Shown one piece after another: positions 42,958 through 50,246 of a stretch of DNA of 64,000 nucleotides. A program made the translations under genes and the position numbers. How positions within the stretch are numbered: the first letter of the stretch is position 1; each line of letters starts with the position of its first letter. The stretch comes from Acidobacteriota bacterium. GTDB taxonomy: Bacteria; Actinomycetota; Acidimicrobiia; Acidimicrobiales; Ilumatobacteraceae. The notes beneath the pieces were generated by a model that was given only the letters and a program-made list of their open reading frames with translations, was not told the DNA's origin and did no database searches. The DNA lies in contig JAGWWV010000004.1 in assembly GCA_018970175.1 (NCBI GenBank), forward strand, positions 33,077 through 97,076, in the 5' to 3' direction.

Positions 42958-43905
42958 ATGAAGGGTTGGTGTTTCACCGCAACGAACGAGCCGCTGCAGC
43001 TGCTCGACATCGACGAGCCCGTGCCGGGCCCGGGCGAGGTTCTCCTCGACGTGAAGGCGGCGGGACTTTGTCACTCGGACGTCGGTGTGATGACCGACCC
43101 GATCTGGATGGATCGCATCGGTTTCACTCCGCTCATTCTCGGCCATGAGATCGCGGGTGTCGTCAGCGCACTCGGACCCGGCGTCGACGGCGTGAAGATC
43201 GGCGACCGAGTTGGGGTATGTCCGTCAGTCGGCGTTGGTACGCCCGGCTTTCAGCGCCACGGCGGTTTCACCTCGAAGTTCGCCGCGAAGGTCGTCGAAC
43301 TTGTGCCGGTTCCCGACCACTTGTCCCTCGACCTCGCAGCACTCGGCACCGACGCGGGCATGACCGCCTACCACGCCATGGTGTCGCGCGGCCGCGTGGA
43401 AGCCGGGATGAAGGTGGGTGTCATCGGCTTCGGCGGACTCGGCCAGATCGGGGCACGCGTCGCTGTCGTGCGCGGCGCCGAGGTGCACGTTGCCGAACCG
43501 AACGAAGCTGCCTGGCCGGCTGCTCGCGCCGCCGGTGTCGCTGACATCGTGCCCGACGCCTCGGCATGGGCAGGCAAGGGCTTCGATCTCATCGTCGACT
43601 ACGCGGGCTTCGACACCACCACGCGCGCCGCTGTGAAGGCCGTGCGACGCCACGGGCGTGTCGTGCTCGTTGGCATGGCAAGACTCGAGTTCACGCTCGA
43701 CACCATGCCCGTCATCCTCTCGGAGATCGAATTCCTCGGCTCTGCCGGCGGGACACCTCAAGACATCGCCGAGGTGTACGAACTTCTCGTGGCGGGGCAC
43801 ATCACGCCCACTGTCACCGTCATCGATTTTCTCGACATCGCCAACGGACTCGACGACCTGCGGCACCACCGCATCACGGGCCGTCTCGTCTCGCGACCCG
43901 GCTGA
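42958..43905 (+). CDS. zinc-type alcohol dehydrogenase (MDR superfamily), short form
   Basis: A 315-residue NAD(P)-dependent dehydrogenase. Catalytic-zinc residues are visible in LCHSDVGVM and LGHEIAGVVSALG, and the Rossmann motif is GVIGFGGLGQIGARVA. Two oddities: the four-Cys structural-zinc lobe is missing, and the third catalytic-zinc ligand, usually Cys in LLCAGVT, is Asp (ALGTDAGMTAYHA). The substrate is not readable. It is divergent from the CMD-family gene. Confidence 0.88.
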   Translation: MKGWCFTATNEPLQLLDIDEPVPGPGEVLLDVKAAGLCHSDVGVMTDPIWMDRIGFTPLILGHEIAGVVSALGPGVDGVKIGDRVGVCPSVGVGTPGFQRHGGFTSKFAAKVVELVPVPDHLSLDLAALGTDAGMTAYHAMVSRGRVEAGMKVGVIGFGGLGQIGARVAVVRGAEVHVAEPNEAAWPAARAAGVADIVPDASAWAGKGFDLIVDYAGFDTTTRAAVKAVRRHGRVVLVGMARLEFTLDTMPVILSEIEFLGSAGGTPQDIAEVYELLVAGHITPTVTVIDFLDIANGLDDLRHHRITGRLVSRPG

Positions 43906-43917
43906 TTTCGGTCGACG

Positions 43918-44391
43918 TCAGGAGGTTCTGGCGAGGGTTCGGTGCTCGCCGTCGGCGGCAGTGGTGGCACCCGCCAACTTGGCGACTTGGCGGTCGCGAA
44001 GGTTCAGCCCAACGAACAGTCCGATGATCGTGATGATGGCAAGGCCCGCGCCCGACACCAGCATCACGAGAGCCGGCGCAGGACAGGTGCCCGACACGGC
44101 CCACCCGACGCCGAAGAGAGCCCCGCCAGCGACGTGCTGGCGTGTGGGCTTCGACCGCGACAGGGTGAGTGTGCCCGCGAGGGCGGTTTTCGCGTTTCTC
44201 TTCTCCAGCCACCACAGCAATGGGAGCGAGGTTCCGATGGCGGCACCCATCAGCAGAAAGACGTCGAACTCTTCGAGGCGGAGCATGTTGTGGATGGTGT
44301 CGTACTCGTGAAGGTTGGCGGCGGCGAGAACGAAACCGAAGCCGGCACCGAACAACAACCCGAGCAACTTGTAGGCCGTCGAGGTTTTCAT
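43918..44391 (-). CDS. YeeE/YedE-type transporter, second half (DUF6691-like)
   Basis: A 157-residue membrane protein with four hydrophobic helices. It carries GALFGVGWAVSGTCPAPALV, in which the Cys following SGT is the transport cysteine of the YeeE/YedE fold. It overlaps the preceding half by four bases (ATGA). Together the two make a split version of the single-chain thiosulfate importer TsuA. Sulfur-compound uptake is the family role; the precise substrate is not known. Confidence 0.8.
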   Translation of the reverse strand: MKTSTAYKLLGLLFGAGFGFVLAAANLHEYDTIHNMLRLEEFDVFLLMGAAIGTSLPLLWWLEKRNAKTALAGTLTLSRSKPTRQHVAGGALFGVGWAVSGTCPAPALVMLVSGAGLAIITIIGLFVGLNLRDRQVAKLAGATTAADGEHRTLARTS

Positions 44392-44882
44392 ATCGCTCCC
44401 CCCGAAACGATGCGGATGAAGCGCGTCATGATCACCGCGGCCCCCATGAACGTGCACGTCGCAACCCAGCTGGCGGGTGAACGTTGTGCGGTTCCGCAGA
44501 TGCCGTGACCTGAGGTGCACCCACCGGCCATGCGGGCCCCGTATCCCATGACGACCGCACCGACCAGAACGATGAGTGCGGTGACTCCGAGGGGTAGCTC
44601 GTCGCGTAGCGCGTCGTAACCGGCACGACGAACGAAGCCATCTTCTTTCAACATCACGCCGACGAAGCCGCCGATCGGAATGCCGAGGAAATAGAACATG
44701 CGCCATGTCGCGGCACCGGGTTTGCGCGTGACGGTCTTGTAGGTCTCGACGTAGGCGCCCGATGCGCCGAGCGGTTGGTTCGTCACCAGGAAGAAACCGA
44801 CGACCAATAGGCCGAGGGCTGGACCCGCCAAGTACCAGGGCAATCGGTCGGGGAGGAGTACGGCGAAAGTTGTACTGGACAT
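44388..44882 (-). CDS. YeeE/YedE-type transporter, first half
   Basis: A 164-residue membrane protein with four to five helices and the motif RMAGGCTSGHGICGTAQRS, which has the conserved cysteines of the YeeE/YedE family. With its ATGA-coupled neighbour it forms a two-subunit transporter for a sulfur compound. ATG 44882 is seven bases after TACAGT (44895-44890, minus strand). A few codons of open frame upstream are ignored for that reason. Confidence 0.85.
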   Translation of the reverse strand: MSSTTFAVLLPDRLPWYLAGPALGLLVVGFFLVTNQPLGASGAYVETYKTVTRKPGAATWRMFYFLGIPIGGFVGVMLKEDGFVRRAGYDALRDELPLGVTALIVLVGAVVMGYGARMAGGCTSGHGICGTAQRSPASWVATCTFMGAAVIMTRFIRIVSGGAI

Positions 44883-44889
44883 CGGAAGA

Positions 44890-44941
44890 ACTGTAACAAC
44901 GGGCTCACCGAGGGGCGGGAGAGCCAAAACCCTGCGAGACT
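44890..44941. promoter_or_regulatory. divergent -10 elements of the YeeE and lemA operons
   Basis: Minus strand TACAGT (44895-44890) is seven bases before the YeeE ATG. Plus strand GAGACT (44936-44941), a variant of TAGACT, is six bases before the lemA ATG. Confidence 0.4.
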
Positions 44942-44947
44942 GGGCGC

Positions 44948-45526
44948 ATGACGAAAAAGCAGAAGCAAATCATCGGCGCGGTCGCAGCCGTTGTGGTGAT
45001 CTTGGTGATGTTCATCACTTCCTACAACGGGCTCGTGAACAAAGAGACCCGGGTCGACCAGGCAACGGCAGACCTCGAGGTGCAACTACAACGCCGCTTC
45101 GATCTCATCCCGAACCTGGTCTCCGCCGTTCAAGGGGCCATGACCCAAGAGCGCGACATCTTCACCCAACTCGCCGAGGCCCGCGCCAACTACGCGGGCG
45201 CAGGCTCGACGAACGCCCGCATCGAAGCCGCGGGCCAGGTCGAGTCCGCCCTCGGCCGTCTTCTTGTCATCGTCGAGAACTATCCCGAACTCACCAGCCT
45301 CCAGAACGTGCGCGATCTGCAGGTGCAACTCGAAGGCACCGAGAACCGTGTCGCTCAGGCCCGCCGCGACTACAACGAGGTGACAACCACCTACAACCGT
45401 GCCGTGCGTGCCTTCCCGCGGTCGATCGTGGCCGGACTGTTCGGATTCGACAAGCGCACTCTCTTCTCGGCCGTCGACGGCGCCGAGACCGTTCCGACGG
45501 TTGACCTGACACCGCAGGGCTCGTGA
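44948..45526 (+). CDS. lemA: LemA family protein
   Basis: A 192-residue protein with one N-terminal membrane helix (IIGAVAAVVVILVMFIT) and a long extracytoplasmic helical bundle. Family hallmarks are YNGLVNKETRVDQATADLEVQLQRRFDLIPNLV and ARRDYNEVTTTYNRAVRAFP. LemA proteins are often encoded with TPM-domain proteins, as here, and are thought to act in envelope maintenance; the mechanism is unknown. Confidence 0.93.
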   Translation: MTKKQKQIIGAVAAVVVILVMFITSYNGLVNKETRVDQATADLEVQLQRRFDLIPNLVSAVQGAMTQERDIFTQLAEARANYAGAGSTNARIEAAGQVESALGRLLVIVENYPELTSLQNVRDLQVQLEGTENRVAQARRDYNEVTTTYNRAVRAFPRSIVAGLFGFDKRTLFSAVDGAETVPTVDLTPQGS

Positions 45527-46302
45527 GGCGCACAGCCCTCGGCGCGGGACTGCTCGCGCTCGGCTTTGGTCTTGCATCGTGTGGTGCGGGGGGCGGTACG
45601 CCCGAATTCACCGCGCCTGTCGTCGATGCAGCGAACGCCATCGACGATGCGGTCGAGCAAGATCTGAACGCGACGCTCGAACAGTTCCGCGTTTCCGTCG
45701 GGCCACAGGTTGCGGTGCTCGTCATCGATTCGACGGGTAACCAGTCGATCGAGGACTACGGCATCGACATCGCCCGCAAGTGGGGCATCGGCGATAAGCA
45801 ACGCGACGACGGTGCGCTTCTTCTGATCGCTCTCGACGACCGCACTCTGCGCATTGAAACGGGCAGCGGCATCGAAGGAGATCTCACCGACGTCGAGGCG
45901 GGTCGCATCATCGACGGTGTCGTGGTGCCCGAACTGCGCAACGACGATCCGACCGCCGCCGTCGCTGCGGGTGTTCAGGCACTCATCACCGAACTTTCCG
46001 GCGAGACGTTCGCCTATCCCGACGAAGCGCCGAATTCGACCACCGCAACGACAACAACCCAGGAAGTTGGCCTGGCCGGCGCGGTCTTCGGCTTCTTCGT
46101 CATTTTGGTGTTCGGTCTCGGCGTCATCGGCATGATGGTGCGGGGACGCCGACGTGGACTCGGCGCACTCGACGTGTTGTCGATTCTCTACATCTTCACC
46201 AGTGGGTCGCGTGGTGGTTTCGGCGGTGGCCGTGGCATGGGTGGATTCGGTGGCGGTGGCGGTGGCGGGTTCTCCGGCGGCGGCGCGTCGGGCTCATGGT
46301 GA
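45523..46302 (+). CDS. TPM-domain lipoprotein (YgcG-like)
   Basis: A 259-residue protein with lipobox LASC (Cys20), a TPM domain (QVAVLVIDSTGNQSIEDYGIDIARKWGIGDKQRDDGALLLIALDDR), one membrane helix (AVFGFFVILVFGLGVIGMM) and a Gly-rich tail with Phe-Gly repeats (GGFGGGRGMGGFGGGG). LemA-TPM pairs are common; the GTG start overlaps the lemA stop. The TPM fold has been linked to photosystem assembly and phosphatase activity in other groups; here the role is unknown. Confidence 0.9.
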   Translation: MRRTALGAGLLALGFGLASCGAGGGTPEFTAPVVDAANAIDDAVEQDLNATLEQFRVSVGPQVAVLVIDSTGNQSIEDYGIDIARKWGIGDKQRDDGALLLIALDDRTLRIETGSGIEGDLTDVEAGRIIDGVVVPELRNDDPTAAVAAGVQALITELSGETFAYPDEAPNSTTATTTTQEVGLAGAVFGFFVILVFGLGVIGMMVRGRRRGLGALDVLSILYIFTSGSRGGFGGGRGMGGFGGGGGGGFSGGGASGSW

Positions 46303-46703
46303 AAGCGGGGATCCAGGCAATGAAACACGCAATGAAGCGCAAAGACGCCGCCAACTGGTGGCTGTCGCAGAAGGCGACGGTCGCAAAGGCCGTCGACGAC
46401 GCCGAGCGCGCCACCGGACACCAGATCGTCGTCGCGGTCGGCAAGCTCGGTCGTCGGCCGGATCATGCTGCCAACCGCGTTGCCCGCAAGCAGAAGGGGG
46501 CGACGCTCGTCTTTTGCGTCGATCCTCTTGATCGCCGCTACGAACTGCGCTGGTCGTCTACGGTCACCTTGTCGAGCGAAACCCTCGCACAGACAAGCGA
46601 ATTGCTGGCTGCGCAACGGCTGTCCGAGGCGATCGCACTCGTCGCATCCACCCTCCCCGTCCAGGCTGAGGGCGAAGAGCTGCCCGACATCGTCGAAGAC
46701 TGA
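46296..46703 (+). CDS. second TPM-like protein, soluble
   Basis: A 135-residue protein that overlaps the end of the TPM lipoprotein gene by seven bases. It reads like a shortened TPM domain: VAKAVDDAERATGHQIVVAVGKLG, then KQKGATLVFCVDPLDRRYELRWSS and LAAQRLSEAIALVAS. There is no signal peptide. It is probably a cytoplasmic or membrane-associated partner of the LemA/TPM complex, made from the same operon. Confidence 0.75.
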   Translation: MVKAGIQAMKHAMKRKDAANWWLSQKATVAKAVDDAERATGHQIVVAVGKLGRRPDHAANRVARKQKGATLVFCVDPLDRRYELRWSSTVTLSSETLAQTSELLAAQRLSEAIALVASTLPVQAEGEELPDIVED

Positions 46704-46735
46704 TCCAATCGGTCGCGGGACCTCTGAGGGAGAAC

Positions 46736-46765
46736 TAAAGTTCGCACAGGGTGAATCGTTCGCCC
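46736..46765 (+). promoter_or_regulatory. promoter and 5'-end hairpin before the SnoaL-like gene
   Basis: TAAAGT (46736-46741) is followed by a 7-bp stem GGGTGAA/TTCGCCC (46749-46755 and 46759-46765) with a TCG loop. A start of transcription about seven bases after the hexamer would put the hairpin at the very 5' end of the mRNA. A G-rich Shine-Dalgarno comes next. Confidence 0.35.
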
Positions 46766-46787
46766 GTCGAAAAACCCGGGGGGGACC

Positions 46788-47354
46788 ATGAAACTCGACG
46801 TGAATCTCGGATTCCAGCAAGTTCAGGCTTTGCGTGACCGCACCGCAAATCCGTTGCACCAGCGCAACCTCGACGTGGTCATCAAGCACATGAAGGCCGA
46901 AGCCCGCTGTGACGTGCAGGGCGTTCTCGACACACTCGTCGACAAGCCCGAGTACAAGTGGCACAGCGACCGCGCGAATCCCGATCTCAACCCGAAGGGC
47001 ACGAAGCAGGCCGTCGCCGACTTCTACGACATGTGGATCGTGCAGACCGGTGCTCACCGCCTCGAGTGGGATCTCACCCGCATCATGGTGACCGATGACG
47101 AAGTGCTCACCGAAGGTGTCATGAAGGTTGCGTTCCCGGGCAAGACGCTTCTCAGCATGGGCATCGCCGCCGATGATCCCGAGGCCTACTACCTCGCGAT
47201 GGGTATCACCACCGTCGTCTGGCCGGTTGATCGCGCAACGGGTCTTCTCGTCGGCGAAGAGGTGTACGACTACGACAAGATGGTCGGCATTCTCGATCGC
47301 AAGATCACTCTGGCCGACGTCACCGAGTTGGCGCCCGAAGCCTTCGTCTACTGA
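46788..47354 (+). CDS. SnoaL-like / NTF2-fold protein
   Basis: A 188-residue cytoplasmic protein with features of the SnoaL-like fold: an N-terminal helix pair (NPLHQRNLDVVIKHMKAEARCDVQGVLDTL), GTKQAVADFYDMWIVQ, and a beta-sheet with LEWDLTRIMVTDDEVLTEGVMKV. The catalytic role is unknown. A strong G-rich ribosome site (GGGGGGG) and a leader with a hairpin set it apart from its leaderless neighbours, which suggests higher expression. Confidence 0.72.
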   Translation: MKLDVNLGFQQVQALRDRTANPLHQRNLDVVIKHMKAEARCDVQGVLDTLVDKPEYKWHSDRANPDLNPKGTKQAVADFYDMWIVQTGAHRLEWDLTRIMVTDDEVLTEGVMKVAFPGKTLLSMGIAADDPEAYYLAMGITTVVWPVDRATGLLVGEEVYDYDKMVGILDRKITLADVTELAPEAFVY

Positions 47355-47413
47355 CGAACGGCTTCAGCCACTGCAACCCGCTTTCTTCGACTGCGCCACG
47401 GCCGACCCACGGG

Positions 47414-47419
47414 TAGGCT
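47414..47419 (+). promoter_or_regulatory. -10-like element before the tRNA-Val fragment
   Basis: TAGGCT lies 15 bases before the GGGCGTT of the tRNA fragment, similar to the TAGCCT placed 12 bases before tRNA-Asn. The intact tRNA-Val copy has no such hexamer at this distance. Confidence 0.35.
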
Positions 47420-47434
47420 GTTTTGTCCCGTTTA

Positions 47435-47469
47435 GGGCGTTGAGCTCGGTTGGTGAGAGCATCTCACTT
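47435..47469 (+). pseudogene. 5' half of tRNA-Val (tRNA fragment)
   Basis: These 35 bases match the first 35 bases of the intact tRNA-Val at 49666 with four substitutions (positions 8, 14, 21 and 32). The acceptor 5' strand and the D-arm are intact, and GCTC/GAGC still pairs. The anticodon stem does not close and no T-arm or 3' acceptor strand follows. It lies in the gap between the SnoaL-like gene and a minus-strand lipoprotein gene. Confidence 0.75.
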
Positions 47470-47500
47470 CGAAGAACGATTTCATTCTGCGGATTCGACG

Positions 47501-48079
47501 TCAACTGTCGGGGGTGCAGCCGGTCTTTCCGATGAACTGACTCGACCGGTTCGTCGACCAGATTGCGCACAGGGACTCTTTGCTGATGGCGCCGTCAAGG
47601 TCAGCGGGCGACAGGCTGTTGTACTGGTTGAAGTTGCCGACCTCTTCCCATGCGCCATTGCTCCACTTGGCGATGGAGATGCTCTCGCAGTTCTCGCAGG
47701 TCGCGGCGTACTCCTCCGTCATGTACGAGGCCCAGTCGCCGTCGCAGACGAAGAACCCGAGCGGCTCACCGATCGTGGTGGCAAGGTCGTCTTCAGTGCC
47801 CGAGCAACTGCTCACGGGCTCGGGTGACGTCGTCGTCGTGGTCGTCGTTGCTGGGCCCGTCGTGGTGCTCTGCTCGACGGTGGTCTCGACCGCGACCGTG
47901 GTTGTTGCTTCGGCGTCGCCTGATCCACCCGAAGAGCAGCCGGAGAGAATCCACGACGCACCAACGAGAAAAATAAGTGGCGTTACCGACCGCTTCCGAT
48001 GACCGCCACCTCGATGCTCGACGTCACTCGCAGTCACTTCGGGTGTCGACAGGAAGGGTTTCAAGTTCGTCGGAAACAT
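47501..48079 (-). CDS. small lipoprotein, unknown function
   Basis: A 192-residue protein with a long N-terminus before the lipobox ILSGC (near residue 48), a Thr-rich linker (TTVEQSTTTGPATTTTTTTS) and an 85-residue C-terminal domain with six Cys, for example SSCSGTEDDLATTIG, FFVCDGDWASYMTEEYAATCENCES and SLCAIWS. The regular cysteines suggest disulfides. I do not recognise the family. TAGGAT (48091-48086) is six bases before the ATG. Confidence 0.75.
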   Translation of the reverse strand: MFPTNLKPFLSTPEVTASDVEHRGGGHRKRSVTPLIFLVGASWILSGCSSGGSGDAEATTTVAVETTVEQSTTTGPATTTTTTTSPEPVSSCSGTEDDLATTIGEPLGFFVCDGDWASYMTEEYAATCENCESISIAKWSNGAWEEVGNFNQYNSLSPADLDGAISKESLCAIWSTNRSSQFIGKTGCTPDS

Positions 48080-48085
48080 CCCTCA

Positions 48086-48091
48086 ATCCTA
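48086..48091 (-). promoter_or_regulatory. -10 element of the small lipoprotein gene
   Basis: TAGGAT on the minus strand, six bases before the ATG at 48079. Confidence 0.4.
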
Positions 48092-48152
48092 ACGTCCAGT
48101 CATTTGGTTCGATTGGTCAGGGCATCTCGTTCCAGGCCGCGGGACACATCCG

Positions 48153-49343
48153 CTAGGGATCGATGACGACGAAATCTCCGACGACCGAACGTGTCCGCTG
48201 GAGTGAGACTTCAAGATCGGCTTTGATTGCGGTTGGCACCGAAGGGTCGGCCATGTCGCTGATGACTGGCCGCACCACCACGCCATTCTTCTTGTCAACC
48301 CAGATCGGATGCACGCGTGGTTTCTCAACGATCACGGTCCCATCAGGGTTCAGTGTGATGTTCGTGGTGGCGATGATCCCGTCCTGGGTGTTGGCGCTGA
48401 ACGCCTTTGTGGTCGGCAGGTAACTGATCAGATTGCCCAGTCCAAACACGGTCCATACGCCATTGATCTTCTCGACCTGCTGTACGACGTGTGCATGATG
48501 GCCAATCACCAAGTCGATCAACCCGGACTTCGTGATGGCATCGGCGTTCGTCACCTGGAATTCGCTGAGGTCGGTTCGCGTTTCGCGCCCCCAGTGCATG
48601 CTGACAATGACGACGTTCGCCCCCTGGTCGCGGGCTCTTTTAGCATCGGCGAGAATCCGCTCCGGGTCGATTCTCGCGGATCTCCACGCTTCGTCGTTGG
48701 GGGCGGAGATGCCGTTGAAGCCGTAGGTGTATGAGAGGTGTGTGACGTTGATGCCCTTGACGTCGAACACCTTCGGCTCAATCTCGTCCGGAGTTCGAGC
48801 CATGCCCGCATATCCGAGACCAAGCGAGTCAAATTCGTCGAGCGTCGCTTTGATTCCCTTGGCTCCTTTGTCGAAGGTGTGGTTGCTGGCTGTCGAACAG
48901 CGATCGAATCCTGCATCCTTGATGGCGAAAGCGATCTCCGTTGGTGCCGAATAGAGAGGGTTGGTCGTGGGCTTCTCGCCGGGCGCAACCAAGGGGACTT
49001 CCAAATGGCAGATCGCCAAATCGACACTCTCGATCAACGGTTTGACACGCGCGAACATCGGTGTGAAGTCGAAACCCGATCCTCCAGCATTGACCGTCGC
49101 CGCCTTCCACACTTGACTGTGAATGAGGACATCTCCGGCAAACGCGAGGCTGATGGTGACCGGTGCCGCCACGACTGTGGTTGTTGATGCGGGAACGATC
49201 GTTGTCGGATCAGTGGCGGCGACTACTGCCTCCGGGGGCGCGGTGTCATACGCGTTGGTCGACGCCGATCCGCCCGACCCACAGCCCGCAGCGCCCAGGG
49301 ACAGCAGGAGAGTGGCCGCTCGAAAACGGACGAATTCGCGCAC
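48153..49343 (-). CDS. CapA/PgsA-like metallophosphatase-fold lipoprotein
   Basis: A 396-residue exported protein with a Cys after LGAAG (residue 21, weak lipobox), a Thr/Ala linker and a CapA domain. Motifs: LAFAGDVLIHSQ, CHLEVPLV, ASNHTFDKGAKG, VSMHWGRE and VIGHHAHVVQQVE, which together make the metal site of the CapA family. CapA proteins act in poly-gamma-glutamate capsule export, but solitary copies have unknown roles; no capBC is present. GTG start with TAGTCT (49355-49350) six bases upstream. Confidence 0.88.
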   Translation of the reverse strand: MREFVRFRAATLLLSLGAAGCGSGGSASTNAYDTAPPEAVVAATDPTTIVPASTTTVVAAPVTISLAFAGDVLIHSQVWKAATVNAGGSGFDFTPMFARVKPLIESVDLAICHLEVPLVAPGEKPTTNPLYSAPTEIAFAIKDAGFDRCSTASNHTFDKGAKGIKATLDEFDSLGLGYAGMARTPDEIEPKVFDVKGINVTHLSYTYGFNGISAPNDEAWRSARIDPERILADAKRARDQGANVVIVSMHWGRETRTDLSEFQVTNADAITKSGLIDLVIGHHAHVVQQVEKINGVWTVFGLGNLISYLPTTKAFSANTQDGIIATTNITLNPDGTVIVEKPRVHPIWVDKKNGVVVRPVISDMADPSVPTAIKADLEVSLQRTRSVVGDFVVIDP

Positions 49344-49665
49344 GTCCCGAGACTAGCGACGACCCCGGCGATCTATGGTTGGAAGCGGCGCCATCCGAAG
49401 TTCTACAGACCTGCGTACATATGGTCAGGTTTCTACCGCGAGCCGTCGCAGAACCCGATGTGCCGTTCTCACCCGTTGCTCACGATCTGGATGGCGAGAG
49501 CCTGACTTTCGCAGATGCAACAAGAACGAGGCCGCATCTTTTCGCTTCCTGTAGACTCACGAACGAGATAGTCAGCATTTCTCGGCGCGGCAACGAATCA
49601 CTGCCGAGTCTCAATGTGAACAAGGATCTGAAGGTCATCGGACTCGACATCCGAACCGATCATCC
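49344..49665. other. 322-bp gene-free stretch before tRNA-Val
   Basis: No coding region is supported. It holds the CapA-gene promoter at its left end, a TAGACT-like hexamer around 49553-49558, and a single TTCTCGGCGC (49579-49588) equal to the end of the 47-bp dyad repeats but without its inverted partner. No clear tRNA promoter is seen immediately before tRNA-Val. Confidence 0.5.
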
Positions 49666-49739
49666 GGGCGTTTAGCTCAGTTGGTTAGAGCATCTCCCTT
49701 ACAAGGAGAGGGTCGGGGGTTCGAGTCCCTCAACGCCCA
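49666..49739 (+). tRNA. trnV: tRNA-Val (TAC)
   Basis: A full cloverleaf: acceptor GGGCGTT/AACGCCC, D-stem GCTC/GAGC, anticodon stem TCTCC/GGAGA with loop CTTACAA giving anticodon TAC, T-arm with loop TTCGAGT, discriminator A. CCA is not encoded (ACCG follows). A degenerate copy of its 5' half lies 2.2 kb upstream on the same strand. Confidence 0.96.
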
Positions 49740-50246
49740 CCGATGGCCTCCCCGGGGGGCACGGCGGACTCGCGGACATCCAAAAGTCTTGCTGCGCAGA
49801 CTTGTCTCGTCTCGCGTGATCAAATCTTGCCACGGGGCCACAAGATCTATCGAGTTCGAGACACGGCCAGAGGTACACGTGAAGTCAGCCTGTCGTGCTC
49901 AACCCTCGGCGTGTCCGGGTCCGCGAGTCCATAGTCCCCGGTACTCAGTGCGAAGAGGGCTGGAAGAAGACGTTGCCCTTTGCAATGGTTTCTCATCTCT
50001 CGACCGACGGGTTTCATTTCACCTCAAAGCGAAGACTGTCGTGAGCACCTCAGAGTGTCGGCATTGTTGCGTTTCTTCTGCGAGATCTGAAATTCGCGGT
50101 GAAGGGAAGCGAGGTGCAGCAGAATCGGTCGCCGGTCGATCACCCGCAGTACCAACCAGGCGTCGTTAGGCGAACTATCGGGACCACGGGGCGACGTGGT
50201 CGGTCCTGAATTGAAGTTGTATTCAATTAGACGTACCGTGTCTGCT
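49740..50246. other. 507-bp gene-free stretch after tRNA-Val
   Basis: No coding region that I can support. An open frame runs through part of it but starts inside the tRNA and has unnatural Arg/Ser-rich composition. The sequence looks like decayed or spacer DNA. At its right end is the promoter of the first DUF1566-like gene (TACCGT at 50234-50239). Confidence 0.5.
50234..50239 (+). promoter_or_regulatory. -10 element of the first island-2 lipoprotein gene
   Basis: TACCGT lies seven bases before the GTG at 50247, which decides between several in-frame GTG codons. Confidence 0.45.

Noticed and set aside
47435..47510. Complete tRNA gene at the tRNA-Val-like site
   Set aside because: The anticodon stem (TCTCA against GAACG) does not pair, and no T-arm or 3' acceptor strand follows, so it is scored as a fragment.
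47435..49739. A complete integrative element between the tRNA fragment and tRNA-Val
   Set aside because: The interval holds only two lipoprotein genes and no integrase, excisionase or replication gene.
49681..50169. A 162-codon plus-strand frame after tRNA-Val
   Set aside because: It begins inside the tRNA and has no ribosome site, promoter element or recognisable sequence; the composition is Arg/Ser-rich.
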